From the NCBI GenBank assembly GCA_033558025.1, contig JAUCEF010000013.1, forward strand, positions 3,899,001-3,963,000: a DNA stretch of 64,000 nt, written 5' to 3'. The DNA comes from Phytophthora sp. 'mugwort' (Eukaryota > Oomycota > Peronosporomycetes > Peronosporales > Peronosporaceae). The position numbers and the translations under genes are program-made. Positions 35,929 to 47,474 of the stretch are shown here, one piece after another (position 1 is the stretch's first letter; every line of letters begins with the position of its first letter). The notes under the pieces were generated by a model, which did no database searches, was not told where the DNA came from, and saw only the letters and a list, made by a program, of their open reading frames with translations.

Positions 35929-37194
35929 GTATGCATAGCGGAGAAATCCGGCCGACACAAAATCAATTTCATACCGCAGCAGCCCACATACGTAAAACTC
36001 CCAGACCTTTGAATCCACCCAGTCGTGCTCCTGCACCGTATACACATGTTCGTCCGGATACGTCTTCAGCTCATCTCTTTCTACGGGGCCACCAGGCATC
36101 GCACGTATGATAAAAAAAATCGGCAGTTTTTTACCTTGAAACATAACTTTAGAAATATTCTAAATTTTAGCGACATCACATATAAAAATAGATGACTAAC
36201 CGTCTGCTTGACCTGTGATGACTGCTGTCATGCGACCAGAGTGCTTTGAGTGCGCTTCACTTTTGCGGACCCCCTTCGTCCACGCTGAGCCCAAATCGTG
36301 GACGGTGGCATGTCGAAGTAAATAGCTGTCTCGTCGACATTATAGATGGTACTTGAGGGGAACGGCCCATATTCACTCCAAAAGGATAAGGCAAATTGCC
36401 AATGGGTGTCGTACAAGTCTTCCGCTTTCTTTTTGGTTTAATGTGGCTTTTGAACAGTAAATCCAAACTACAAAAATGCACCAGACATGTTATTCGAAAT
36501 AAATATATGAGGTAATGCCTTATCGCGCGATGAAACGTTGACAAAGTCTCATAAATGCACGGAGTGCTTTCTCAGGGCTATCTTTATTCGCAAATTATTC
36601 GCACAGCCAACTCTGTTGATATTCCTTCATGTACTGTATCATTAATCGTGTACACAGGTACTTTATAAGAGCAACCAACCTAAGATCAATACCTGGTAGT
36701 GCGTATATTGATATGTCGAAAAACGTATTAACTCCTATGCTCGCCGCATGTCTTTCATGAAGTGACGAGGTCGTGGGCAAATGGCACAATACTCTGAGCC
36801 CCTTGTCCTTCAGCGTTTTGCTGGTCTGTGGGCCATCGAACGACTCGATGTTCTCCTTGTTGTTCGACCAATCGCGAAGGGTACGTCGTGGGATCTTCAT
36901 CAGTTCTGAAGTGCGCCTGGCGTTAATTTCTCTATTGTGTCTAAAGCCTTACGCTTGGTTTCACAGTGTAGGACCTTTATCGTGGCGACATCGCAGCAAA
37001 ATGCGATCTGTTCACTGGAGAGCGAGAAATGCTGCTGGGTGTCCAGCATCTAGTCGATAAATAAATGAATTCTATTGGATAAAAGTTTAGACTTGTTTTT
37101 TTTATTTCAAGTTGGAGTGGGCGTGTTTCGATAGTGTGGCGTCTTTCACCGTCGTTGTATGTATGCATAGCGGAGAAATCCGGCCGACACAAAA
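35929..37194. repeat. 34-bp direct repeat pair flanking a pogo-like remnant
   Basis: An identical 34-bp sequence starting GTATGCATAGCGGAG occurs at 35929-35962 and, in the same orientation, at 37161-37194. A weaker relative (TATGCATAGTACTGCGAAAT) is at about 38867. Direct orientation argues against ordinary inverted ends. It may reflect a duplicated internal or end segment of the pogo-like element that lies between the copies. Confidence 0.6.
35960..37060 (-). pseudogene. Pogo/Tigger-like transposase remnant
   Basis: Joined minus-strand frames resemble a pogo-type (CENP-B-like) transposase. The N-terminal DNA-binding part reads RKALDTIEKLTPGAL then KIPRRTLRDWSNNKENI and DGPQTSKTL. The nuclease part has IYNVDETAIYFDMP with the first catalytic Asp, and later KLPIFFIIRAMPGGP, ELKTYPDEHVYTVQEHDW and KVWEFYV. 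The second Asp box is not seen: the gene seems truncated where the 34-bp repeat begins. Stops and frame changes occur near 36900, 36590 and 36150. It is unlikely to be functional. Confidence 0.6.
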
Positions 37195-37233
37195 AGCAAG
37201 CATTAATACTACCGTACCCAGGGATTGGTACAA

Positions 37234-38791
37234 TCCGCGACAGTGGTATATGAACACCATCGGTCTCTCATTTTTTTTAATCAAATTGTGTTTTCAATCG
37301 CTGAAATTACCCTGGATTATAACGAATTGCAAGATCTGCCGATTGCACCAGCTTTTGATGCTGAATTCCACCTGATTTTGAAAAACGATGGGAAATATTA
37401 CTTCACGAGGTGCGACACAATATATGAACTTAACTTCCACATGACCGAAACATTTGTTTTAAAGCATTATGGATGCGATTCGGGCGTTGCTAATATGAAA
37501 TATATGCTCCCCGGTGTACTAATACCCGGATACAGCGTTTGCGCATTGATAGGGTCAGATTTGTGAGCGTCTTGGGAGGAATTGCCCATGCCGCCAAAAC
37601 CGCTTTCTTCAGCTCGTTTTTCGTGTTGTACTGCTTCCCGCCTTCGTAAACTTGCTGGGTCATGATGCCCCATAGATTCTTAATAGGATTGAGGTGTGGA
37701 CAAAGCTGGCCAGTCCATAACGTCGATCCCTTGGGCCTGAAGCCAGTTCATCGTGTAGCGGGATTTTGTGGATGGCCGCATTGTCTTGTTGAAAAATACG
37801 GTTTTCCGCATCGATGAACGGTTGCAAATGCGTGCGTAGGGTGCTCACATACTTGACGGAGTCTTGGTTGCCATCCACGAACTTCAATTCAAACTTGGTG
37901 TCCGCACGAAATGCTCCCCAAATCATGACACCACCGCCAGCAGTATGTATGACGACAGACGTTGAGCTCCTTAGGGCGACGCGTGTCGACCCATTCGTAG
38001 CGCATGCCATCCAGGTTCCACTTCTTCTCATCGCTGAACGCCACTTGACACCACGCTTTGTCATCCTTGAGGCCCATACGCTCAGCCCATTTGACCCTTG
38101 CTTCTCGGTGGCGCTTCGTCAACGCTGGAGCGGCACCACGCTTCTTGTACTTGAGCCAGCTCACCGACTTGATCACGCGCTGAATCTTACCCACGCTGTG
38201 CACCAACTGGAGCTTCTCTTTCACTTTTTTTGCGGACAAACGGAGCACGGACACAAAGAGGATGATATGCCGCTTCTTACGCGCAGTCACTTTCAACACG
38301 CTTCCAAGCCGTTTCTTGGGCTGAAATTGGCAGGCGCCTTCAACACATTCTGCACGGCACCGACAGAGCGTGTGAGCACCTGTGCGATGCCCCGGACCGA
38401 AAAACCGCGCAGTGAGAGCGTCCGAAATGACCGCATTCTTTGTCGGACAGATGCGAAGCTCGTGCCATCGTTGGCGAATTGAAAAGTGGCGCCACGATTG
38501 GTGGGATAGCAGTCTATATAGTAAACACATTAAAAACGCGTGGCGAGGGTTGTGGATCAAACTTACGCAAACTTTCCGCAAAACTGAAGTTATGTTCATA
38601 TATTGTGTCGCACCTCGTGAAGTAATATTTCTCATCGTTTTTCAAAACCAGGTGGAATCCAGCATCAAAAGCTGGTGCAATCGGCAGATCTTGCAATTCG
38701 TTATAATCCAGGGTAATTTCAGCGATTGAAAACACAATTTGATAAAAAAAAAATGGAGAGACCGATGGTGTTCAGTTACCACTGTCGCGGA
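37234..38791. mobile_element. Tc1/mariner-type element with about 204-bp inverted ends
   Basis: About 204 bp at 37234-37437 recur in inverted orientation at 38586-38791 with only scattered differences. The outer ends share TCCGCGACAGTGGTA. A TA dinucleotide lies a few bases outside each end, consistent with TA targeting, but the exact tips are not certain. A Tc1-type transposase remnant fills the interior on the minus strand. The element is next to, and may have inserted into, pogo-derived sequence. Confidence 0.75.
37570..38500 (-). pseudogene. Tc1-type transposase, inactivated
   Basis: Minus-strand frames give a Tc1-like transposase: a helix-turn-helix region, then LTKRHREARVKWAERMG, the first Asp box VAFSDEKKWNLDGM, the strand GGVMIWGAFRAD, the second Asp box IFQQDNAAIHKI, and a final box that should read as Asn-Pro-Ile-Glu. 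The last box is shifted by one missing base near 37717 and reads Asn-Pro-Ile-Lys-Asn, so the third acidic residue is also lost. Other frame changes occur near 37890. The protein cannot be active from this copy. Confidence 0.7.
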
Positions 38792-39065
38792 CTTTAGTAG
38801 TGGGATTTTTTCGATAGTAGTGATAGTCATTCTGATAGCTATTCTAAAAATAATGCTTTATTAGTATGCATAGTACTGCGAAATCACGATAGTAGTATCA
38901 CTACTACCGTAAAACTTACGTGCAAGCAGACGTTAGCCATTTACGGACACCTTCAACGTGGCCAAGCAGCGACCGCAATAATGAGGACACAATTCGGTAA
39001 TTTTAACCAAACGGCTTGAACGAGCTCTCAGCCAATCAGTTAAGAAGCCGTTAGCACAAAGCATA

Positions 39066-41190
39066 ATGCCCAAGACAAACTCACCAGGTCGACCTCATCT
39101 GACAGAGCAAGGGCGAATGAAACCAACACATATACACACATGCAACATTAAGACTGAAGCTGGAGATTGTCGAGTGTTATTTGAGTGCAACAAAATTTGT
39201 TGCACTAAAAATATCGGTAGCCAAATGCATTGGCACGCTTCGCAGTTAAAGAGAAAAAGTACCGACTGGAAAAGTTAATTGATACGTAATCAGCGCGAAA
39301 CGCAATGACGAAAGCAAGCATGACACTTTTGGTGAGGCGAAAGTCCCTGAAACCCACCTGTTAAGCGCCAGAAGACTTGGTGGAAACCCCAGTGAGCTCA
39401 GCCTAGATCAAAGGGGACATTTCTCGGTGGTAGCTTCGAGACGGTACGTTCTCACGGAGAAGAATTTTCATCAGGTCTTGACGGCTAAATTTCTCTTAAC
39501 CCCCCCCCCTCCCGGAACATTTTCTTTTAACCAGACATTTGTCCTAGATATTCCATGTCTTCTCGTACTCTCGTACAACATGATCACGACGCCAGCCTTC
39601 CGTGACATGCTTGTTGTGTGATGGGGAATGCGAAAGTGGGAATACTATCGAGCAAACTGTACAATGGCATTCAGGGCAACCACTGCCAGCAGTACGAGAA
39701 GGATGCAGCGAAGGTGTTTAACCAAGAGCACGAAGAGCTGTCTGGCACTCCATTTATGACCGTAGAACATGATCTTTGGGCAAACCCTTCAAAACCTGTA
39801 GGAGCGTCGTGTCGTTTCATTGATCGCAACTTGAAACCACAACACTTTGCACTCTCGCTGGAAAAAAAAGATGGCCACGAATCTGAGGAAGTGGCAGAGC
39901 TTATTGGCGATAAGTTGCAGTCTCGGCACGACATTGATATTAAGAAGATGGTTCGATTCACGAGCACCGGAGCGCGCAAAGTTTCCCTAGAATTTGACAC
40001 CACGCTGCTGACGGATTGCTCAATGCACACGCGAAGTATTTGCAGCTTGGTCTGAAAGAGCACACGTGGGTGGTCTACAAACCTGGACCGCAAGAAACGA
40101 GTTCGTAAAGCAGAAAGTAATCGTCACCAGAGGAGGCATTTTCTCTGAAAGCGCGGCTGTTGTTTATAAACTACGATCGCTGAACAATTTTTTCGCTTGA
40201 AGTATATCGTCTATGCGCATCGATTGGCTTAAAATAGTTCAGGCTTTCCACAAATTCCCGGTTCGATCAGCTATATTAGTTGTGGGTGTCAGAGTGGCTT
40301 CAGTTATGAAGCTTTTCCAGCGCTCGATCGTGAATTACACAGCATTTCAGGCCTTTTTCAGAACGCGGACCTCTCGAGCGGTAACAAGAATGCCTTCAGC
40401 TGTATTTCGGAAGCCGAATAGGAACTAGTGGCTCAATTAGAGGCTGTGATGCAACGAGTGGCGGAATTGACTTAGTGGAGGTTCAATCGGCAACTATGCT
40501 GTCGCCGACATTGGACGCGCTGCTTCGTGTAACTTCCACACGCATGGGAAGCTTCAAAATTTTCATTATATTGTTTGAGAGAGGGGGGGGGGGGGCTCGA
40601 GAAGAATCGACAAATTAGAAGAACTTGCGCTCGTTCAGCTGACTCTACCAGAGATTAGCGAATTACCTCCGACATATCAAGCGTACACGACACCAGCCGT
40701 AAACGGATCCCCAATCATCCATCGCAATGGACATTTTTAGCGGTGGCAAAGGAGTTGCTGAAGACAGAGCATTGTCTGTGTGTGTGTGTTTTTTTTAACA
40801 AGGAAATAAAGAAACGTGCCTAGCGTCCAACAAAGAGTTGTAGTAACTTAATACTCCCATACGGTAATTGACGGGGTCTCAGGTTCACCCACGGTTGGAC
40901 CAGCCTCTATTTCGCCGCGAGGTGAATGCAACTCAACCACAGACAACGAATTGGAGTTGCTGATGGGAGAAAAAGTCTCGCACCCTGCCAAAGAAAGCAC
41001 TGCGGAAGCCACGCTGAACGCCAAGGCTATAGCCGCGCTGGAAGAGCGGCTGAATTACCGCGTCGACTGGGCGATAGCATATTGGCAAAGCTGCCTGTGA
41101 CAGTGCACACAACTCATTGCGCACAGGAATTGCGACTTCCAGAGAATTTACAAACGCTCAGTGAACGGCAGTTTACAAGTCCTTAGTCTG
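39066..41190 (+). pseudogene. Probable hAT-like transposase remnant
   Basis: Dispersed plus-strand coding fragments suggest a hAT-type transposase. A Cys/His-containing start (about 39100-39280) could be a BED-like finger. The clearest part, 39618-40055, has PFMTVEHDLWANPSKPV and GASCRFIDRN, then VAELIGDKLQSRHDIDI and MVRFTSTGARK, the order expected around the first catalytic Asp of hAT nucleases. Further fragments occur at 40213-40430 and 40600-41180. Stops and frameshifts are frequent, and a G run lies at 40583-40595. The C-terminal dimerisation motif of hAT was not found, so the family call is tentative. Confidence 0.4.
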
Positions 41191-41472
41191 AAGGGCCTGT
41201 TACCAAGTTCGGTAGATATAATATTGATTATATTTATATTCCCTCCGTTTCAGTTTACTTGGTGAGAATTGAAACAGCACTGTTTCATTTTACTTGACAG
41301 AGCAGTCTGGGTGGTGTGATCCCACGAAGTATGTTATGGGGCCAGAGCGCCCAATCACTGCCCAATCGAGGTTGTGGCACCCCAAACGAGTTTTTTTGCA
41401 GATCGAATAATTAGCGCGGGAATATTGAAGGTTTAGCGAGCCTACCAGCAAGCTTGATCACACTTCACATTG

Positions 41473-42780
41473 GCAGACCGCCAACGCAAGTCAAACAAGG
41501 ACCTGACCCCCGAAAAGCAGCTCGGCATCGCTGCGGTTCTGCTAGAGCATTCGCTTAAGCTGAAAGTACCGCGCAGTTTCATTAGCCCGGCTGATGATCT
41601 CTGCGGATACAGTGACAGTTCAGCAGCTTGGGTTTGGAGAGGGACCGTCAAGCACCGCAAGTGCAGCAGCGGGATGCCAATTTCGAAGATCAAGCGAGTA
41701 GGGAAGTGCGGAAGAATGAAGAAGTTGGCGACTTACCAGAGCGGCTAAAGGCCTTGCCGTGGAGAAAGCGGCGGACCGTGAGGTCAATTGCTAAGGCGAT
41801 TAAAGTATCGCCAGCTTCTATTCAACGGTCGCTTGCTGCAGGGAAGATTGTGCACCACAGCAACTCGATCAAGCCCCGACTAACGGAAACAAACATGGCT
41901 TCAAGGTACGAATCTTTTGAATGTGTGGGTCGTATGATACGCTGACTAACTGTATCGCTATGTAGATTAGAGTCCTGCTTGGCGTTTGTCAATACAGAAA
42001 CCTACGGGTTCAATGACCTCGCCAATCAGATCTTCATCGATGTGAAGTGGTTTACATGACGGAGGCGGACAGAACCGTTTACATGTCGCCAGGTGAGACT
42101 ACCCCGCATCGAACAGTGCAGTCAAAGCGCTTCATCACAAAGGTGATGTTCATGGCTGCCATTATGCGCCAATCCACACTTCGGATGGTAGTGTCCAGTT
42201 TGACGGTAAGCTAGGAATGTGGCCTTTCACGGAGCGAGTTCGAGCCAAAAACGGCTCGCGTAACAGGCCTGCCGGCGCACTAGTAACTCGCCCCGTCAAT
42301 GTCAGCCGCAACGAGCAGCACGCAATGCTGATCGATAACGTCATCCCGGCGATCAGGACGTCCAGCAAGATGGTGCTCGTTGTCACGTTCACGAAAATGA
42401 CCCTGCAATTCGAGCAGCGTGCACGGCGGACGGGTGAAAGATTTGTGTCGAGGTGCAGCCACGTAACAGTCCCGACCTCAATATCTTGGACTTGGGCTAC
42501 TTCTACACGATTCAGGTGATATAGTACGAAGCAAGTCCGCGCATATCGATGAGCTTACCGGCTGCACGATCGCTTCATGCAAGAACCTCAAGGCTGCTAA
42601 GCTTGATGACACCTTTGTCTCAATGCAGAAGATCATGGAGTGCATCATTCAACACAGAGGTAACAAGAACTACAAGCGTCCCCATATCGGAAAGGCAAAG
42701 CTCCGGAAAGCAGGCCTGATGGCAAAGAATTACTTGTGCGACAGCTCCGTCTATTTAGTGGGTGCAGCGTACCACTTTTT
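41473..42780 (+). pseudogene. Mariner transposase, inactivated
   Basis: Joined frames read: LTPEKQLGIAAVLLEHSLKL (helix-turn-helix), WRKRRTVRSIAKAIKVSPAS then IQRSLAAGKIVHHSNSIKP, FIDVKWF at the first catalytic Asp, VQFDGKLGMWPFTERV, HENDPAI at the second Asp box, and the diagnostic NSPDLNILDLGYF, about D39D spacing. The last part (KLDDTFVSMQKIMECIIQH, and GLMAKNYLCDSSVYL) is also recognisable. At least four frame changes and stops break the gene, for example near 41620, 42060 and 42400. Confidence 0.75.
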
Positions 42781-42893
42781 AGTAAGTCATTAAACGAGCT
42801 GAAAAGGAAACATGTTGAGATTGCAGGTAGAGGCGGTTAGAATATTAATGGCGGAGCAATAACTTCTGTTGGGCACCATACAAAGCGGTCTTT

Positions 42894-42967
42894 GGGCACG
42901 TAGCTCAAATTGGATAAGAACACCGCTATTTATGCGGAGGACACGGGTTCGATTCCCGCTGTGTCCT
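42894..42967 (+). ncRNA. tRNA-like sequence inside the mariner element, degenerate
   Basis: 74 bases fold as a tRNA cloverleaf: a seven-base-pair acceptor stem (GGGCACG with TGTGTCC, including G-T pairs), D-arm start TAGCTC, and a T-arm GGGTTCGATTCCC. Defects are visible: a mismatch in the D stem (GAAC instead of GAGC), A in place of the invariant T33 of the anticodon loop, and a mismatch at the base of the T stem. The anticodon position would read TTT, but the arm is poor. It is most likely a tRNA pseudogene or the head of a tRNA-derived SINE. Confidence 0.55.
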
Positions 42968-43249
42968 ATATTTTAAGCAAATAAAACCTATATTTTAGCA
43001 TTTTCAAAACCTTGAATACTGTCATAAATCCTAGTCGATCTCACACACTTGTACTTCGTATTGACTGACATTCATTCCCAGCGCGACGGCTACGCTATGT
43101 CAGCCGTATTACCGAACCCCCTATCGCACTCGTTATACAGTGCTCGTTATTTTCATGTGCGGTTTGTTGCTAGTTGCAACGCTAGAATGTACAACACGGC
43201 CTGATGGTAAAATAGGTCAAGTAATCTGAAACGGAGGGAGTAGGTGATC

Positions 43250-44125
43250 TCCTTAATGCTTCTACATATTGACTGAAAGTCACCTATAAAGTATCCTAGA
43301 TGTTATCCTATTGAGTAGCTATGAGGTCCTTCTTCCATACGTGTGGTACCCATCCATGACGTCATTGCAGTGACGTCTTAGTGATGTTGGCTACATCACT
43401 AGCGGTACTTGGGGAAACCATTCGGAAGAGCGACCTGGCACTCTTTATGTAACCCCGTTACATCGTCCGCCACTTAGATTCAATTTACCAACCATCCCGG
43501 ACGAGTGAAAGGAAGTCGCCGCCTTTCACTCTCCCAGTCGAAAGACATCGACTGCGTTGCGGATAATTTCCGCAGCGGAATCATTTCCCTTTGAGCCTTC
43601 GAGCACTTCTACGTGCTCTCGTCTTCTCGGCCTCCACGTCGGCCTCAAGCATGACCAAGACTCGGTCTAGCAGCGGTGCCCAAATGGTCGGTAAGCCTGT
43701 TGCTCCCAGGCAGCAGGCTAAAAACTCTAAGCCGTCTGGCAATGACTCTGTTTCGAAGGGATCCGCGAAGGTGACATCTAAGGTGGTTTCCAAGGCGCCC
43801 GAGCAGCCTGGGGATGGCCCTGATCTCCTTGTAGCTGTGAGAGGACTCGGACAAATCTCCCACTTCCAGGGGCGGCAACGACCTCCTGGACCAGCTCGTC
43901 AAGGGGTCTGACAATGACCCCAGCCAGTCCGACTCGCTTGGGTCACGTACATCGCTATCCAGCCGGCATAGTGACGATGAAGACATGCCCAAAATTCCTG
44001 AATGTTAGGGGAACCTGTTGGCTCACTAAATGAGGACGAAAAGCAACCTCGGCCTCAGTTAAAAACTTGACGCTTGATGAGGCCTCAGCCCGCGTCAAGG
44101 CTGCGAAGGCAGCCGTAAAATACAT
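43250..44125 (+). pseudogene. LTR-retrotransposon leader and gag N-terminus fragment
   Basis: Sequence at 43250-43640 has the look of an LTR or 5' leader, with no long ORF. From the ATG at 43651 a gag-like, Ser/Lys-rich protein starts (MTKTRSSSGAQMVGKP), then with a frame change continues as NDLLDQLVKGSDNDPSQSDS and later SVKNLTLDEASARVKAAK to about 44125, where a minus-strand element begins abruptly. The family is probably Gypsy, by its position and composition. No second LTR copy was found. Confidence 0.4.
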
Positions 44126-44129
44126 ATCT

Positions 44130-45242
44130 AGGACAGTAAACTGCTCAATGTGGTCGAAGTCCTCAAGCTTCATAGCTAGATCCATATGGATCTGGGAAGC
44201 AGTAATCGCCGTTCCGTCGGCCAGTTGTACCGACGCTGCCCCGTTGCCTTTGCTTTCTCGTAAAGCATCAGCCAACTTTGTGCTGTTCTCTGCAACAGTC
44301 TGGGCGGCGTGCGAAGATCTCCGACGCTCGAGCGAATCAAGATTAGGAAGGGATGTGTATATCCCCGTACACTTACGTGTATTATTAGCAGCCGAACGCT
44401 GCCCTTCTTCGATTGGAGAGCGTACAGACTCTCCGGTGCTAAGTCTCCATGGTACGCGCCACCCGCGCACCGCTCATGAAGCCTTGAATCTTCCCCAGTA
44501 GGGCTCCCCGCCCCTGCTGATGTCCTACGCTCCCCTGCCCACGGGGTCGCGCCTTCGCAAGCGGCCCTTGAGCTCGATGGGCTGATGCAGGACCTGGTCC
44601 TCTTTCGACTGCTCAATCGCAAGCTTCAGGATCAGCGTAAATACACCCACTTCGGATTGCTGTTATGAAAATCCATCTCGTTCTTAACAGCCTTTTGCCG
44701 TTTATTCGGCAGTCATTTGATCAGGAGCTTGCACTTCTTTTGTTCCCTTGCCTCGGAATAACGACAACAAACCATCTGTCTGAATGATTCTGTTGCACGA
44801 GTGGAAATAGTCCGTGATTTGAGCGTTCACGTCATTCGAGCACTTGTTCATCCGCAGTTCTCGTTGGACAACTCATCAATGTTTGGCGACATATGATTCT
44901 TAAAGCTTTCGACCGTCGACTTGATCCACTCCCACAGAAATTCATCCGTGAGGTCGTTCTTGCCGACGTAGCTATCAGTGAGTCCACAGATTCGCTGCGT
45001 TCTTGCATCTAATCATTTCTTCATACTCGAGCCGTAGATCCATCCATCTCGTAAGGCTGTCGTGCGAGACGCTGTCGAGCTTTGAAGCATTCATGAAGGT
45101 GATGATGCGCTGCGGCACAGTGGCATGGACCACTGGTTGCGGGTGCATCGCCACCGCCTCCACCATTAATCTTGTCGTCCCCCCTCGTTGACGCTCCACG
45201 TATAGGAGCGGCGGCTCCGATGGGGTTGTGGAGAAGCGTCAA
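44130..45242 (-). pseudogene. Gypsy-type gag-protease fragment (minus)
   Basis: Read on the minus strand, 45200-44640 resembles a retrotransposon gag (TVPQRIITFMNASKLDSVS, then FLWEWIKSTVESFKNHMSP). Protease-like sequence follows at about 44330-44130: ASVQLADGTAITASQIHMDL and EQFTVLDM, the part of retroviral-type aspartyl proteases just before the flap and second strand. It breaks off after VLDM, where the plus-strand gag fragment ends. Several frame changes are present. Confidence 0.5.
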
Positions 45243-45607
45243 CCAACAATATCAGATCCCTAACGAATGGCCAGATCGGTGAGAAAGGCGGTCCCAGCTG
45301 TGAAAGAGGGGGTGATCGAGCCGGATCGACATACGAGTAAGAGCGGGGCGAGCTTCGCCTTAATCTGGGGTGCAAGGGGGATGCTTCGATGACGAGGAAG
45401 GAAACCAGGGTCGGGCAGCCACCCAACACAGATCTGTTATCTGTGATCACCCGACCGATTGAGGATCGAGTGGATATTCGAAACCCGGATCGAGGGGGAT
45501 GTAAGAGATCAAGACTGGCGAGCGGTGACGGAATAGATGAGACTGGATCTAACCCCGTTTGACCTCATCGGACCCCGATTGTGCGGATCTGGGGTCCCGT
45601 GTTGGCA

Positions 45608-45856
45608 GAACGGGCTGATCCGGCGTCCGCAGATCGGCCTACATCACGCCGTCCGAGATCAGGCAGGTCGGATCGATCTTGCAGCGGAAACCGAGCCGAT
45701 CGATGACGTGTTCTGGCAGATCGGGCCGCTCCGGCGACCCAGGTTGGAAGATCGGGCCGATCACATGTTCAAGGTTCGGAGGATCGGGCTGATCCGGCAT
45801 CCACAGGTCGGCCTACACCCTGCCGTCTGAGATCGGGCAGATCGGTTCGATCTTGC
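45608..45856 (+). repeat. Imperfect direct repeat of about 75 bp, period about 173 bp
   Basis: A segment beginning GGGCTGATCCGGCGTCCGC near 45610 recurs as GGGCTGATCCGGCATCCAC near 45784, and the similarity continues to GATCTTGC in both copies. The intervening part has shorter related pieces rich in GATC. It lies just upstream of the Gypsy protease region. Confidence 0.6.
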
Positions 45857-45894
45857 GGTCGAGATCGAGCGGATCAGACGATCTGCCACCGGAC

Positions 45895-46381
45895 CACCAA
45901 GCTATCCTTGGCATGGACTTCATGGTCCCGGCCGGATCTCGGCGACGGATCCATGTGCCTGTCGGACGAGGTGCGAGTCATGTGGCAGGGAGGCCGACAG
46001 ATCTTTAACGACAGTGCCCGCCCGGTGTTCGTGGGCGTGCATATGACGGTGGGGGTCGCAGAGTCCATGGAGCTGCTGCTGCTGCCGATCCGTGTGTCTG
46101 ACAATGAAAAGCTGTGGTTAGTTCGCGGTGAGCGCTGGGTGCCCAGCCTGGTTAAATGCCCAGATATGATTCGCTACTTGCATCTCACGAACCTGGGCGA
46201 CACGAAGCTGATCTTGAACAGGGACGTACAGATCGATCTATGGCTGGCCGGGGACCATATCCCTCGCCAGCCAGGCTTCATCTCTGTAGGATCCCGGCGC
46301 TACACCGAGTGGCAAACCCTGGCGTGGGAAGCCACTAAGGATGCGGCATCCGCCAGCGACAGATCTGGAGCCCGCAGTTGA
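45895..46381 (+). pseudogene. Gypsy aspartyl-protease region
   Basis: A frame with QAILGMDFMVPAG, the second conserved strand of a retrotransposon protease, precedes a 150-codon ORF with GSMCLSDEVRVMWQGG and a long C-terminal extension containing LWLVRGERWVPSLVKC. The spacer up to 47.4 kb is charged and Asp/Glu-rich and breaks into several frames. It is the start of the plus-strand Gypsy pol region. Confidence 0.5.
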
Positions 46382-47474
46382 CCGAGTGGAGTACGACCCG
46401 CCGACCAGGATCCTGCCACGACCGAAGGCCCCTGAATCCGCAGGAAGTGAGGACGAGCGCCAAGAGGCGTACAGGGTGGCGTTGATCCGCTCTCTGAATG
46501 CCAGTCAGGGACAGAAGGTGCGAAACCTGAGTTGAGACATGAGCGTAATCACGCCCTGTCTCGTGCACCCGGTATCGGTGACTTGCATGTGGGACAGACA
46601 ATCCCCCTGATGGACCGATACCTGACGGCGGCCCTAGAAAAGCCTCGGTGACGCAGAGGGTGCGGCAGACGCGCCCGACGACGGCGGTCAAAATGAGACC
46701 TCGCACGACCCCGCCCGAGGCGGGGATCCCGAGATCGACCTGCCGACGGACGTCACTGCCGCGACGCGTATCGTAGTTTTCGGTGGGGAAGATGAGGTGA
46801 TCAGGCGACCAATCACCAAGCCCTGTACAAGGACGGGTCCACGGTCTCATATCGTCAGGAACGCCCGACGGCCGCCATGCGCGCTGCGATGGCAGCGCGA
46901 ACGGCGCCTCGCCTAGCGAAGGCCCCAAGGGGAGTTGCTCGCTCGCGCGTGGTGGAGATGTTGCGCCAGCATGAGAGGAAGCGAGCGGTGCCGTTCACGA
47001 GGACGACGGAAGCTTGAGGGCTCATAATTGCCGCTGATCGACGTGCTGGAGTCAGGTGGCCTTCTGGAATTGGATCTCTTGTCGGAGACGTTGAATCAAG
47101 CCACACGGCTTCCAATCGAGGACCCCGCGGACAAGCCCGAGGCCCGAGCCAAGGATCTCGCGGAGGATCGCCCGACGGAAGCGGCAAGAGAGGATCTGGA
47201 CGGTGACACCAAGGTACATGACGACTCGAAGGAGGGTCCAGTCGAGGATCCCGAGGTCTGCTACCACGACAGAGGCACGCTGCACACCGAAGAAGTGGAA
47301 AGCGAGCTGGCTGTGCTGCCAGAGGTAGTACCCACCACGGTCAAGGTGCGGACCGAGGATCTGCAAGTGGGATCCTGAGGTGAATACAGAGGAGGCGATC
47401 CGTCAGCTGCGGGGCATTATCTGGTCCGACCAGCACTTACTGATCGGCAAGGGCAACGCGCTGCCTCCTGCGGC

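Larger units (their letters stand above)
41239..43240 (+). mobile_element. Plant-type mariner element with TA-flanked ends
   Basis: The left end starts with TTCCCTCCGTTTCAGTTTAC directly after TA, and the right end, read inward, starts CTCCCTCCGTTTCAGATTAC and is followed by TA. These match the typical inverted ends of plant and stramenopile mariner/Stowaway elements, with a TA duplication on both sides. The 2.0-kb interior carries a mariner transposase remnant (plus strand) and a tRNA-like sequence. Confidence 0.85.
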
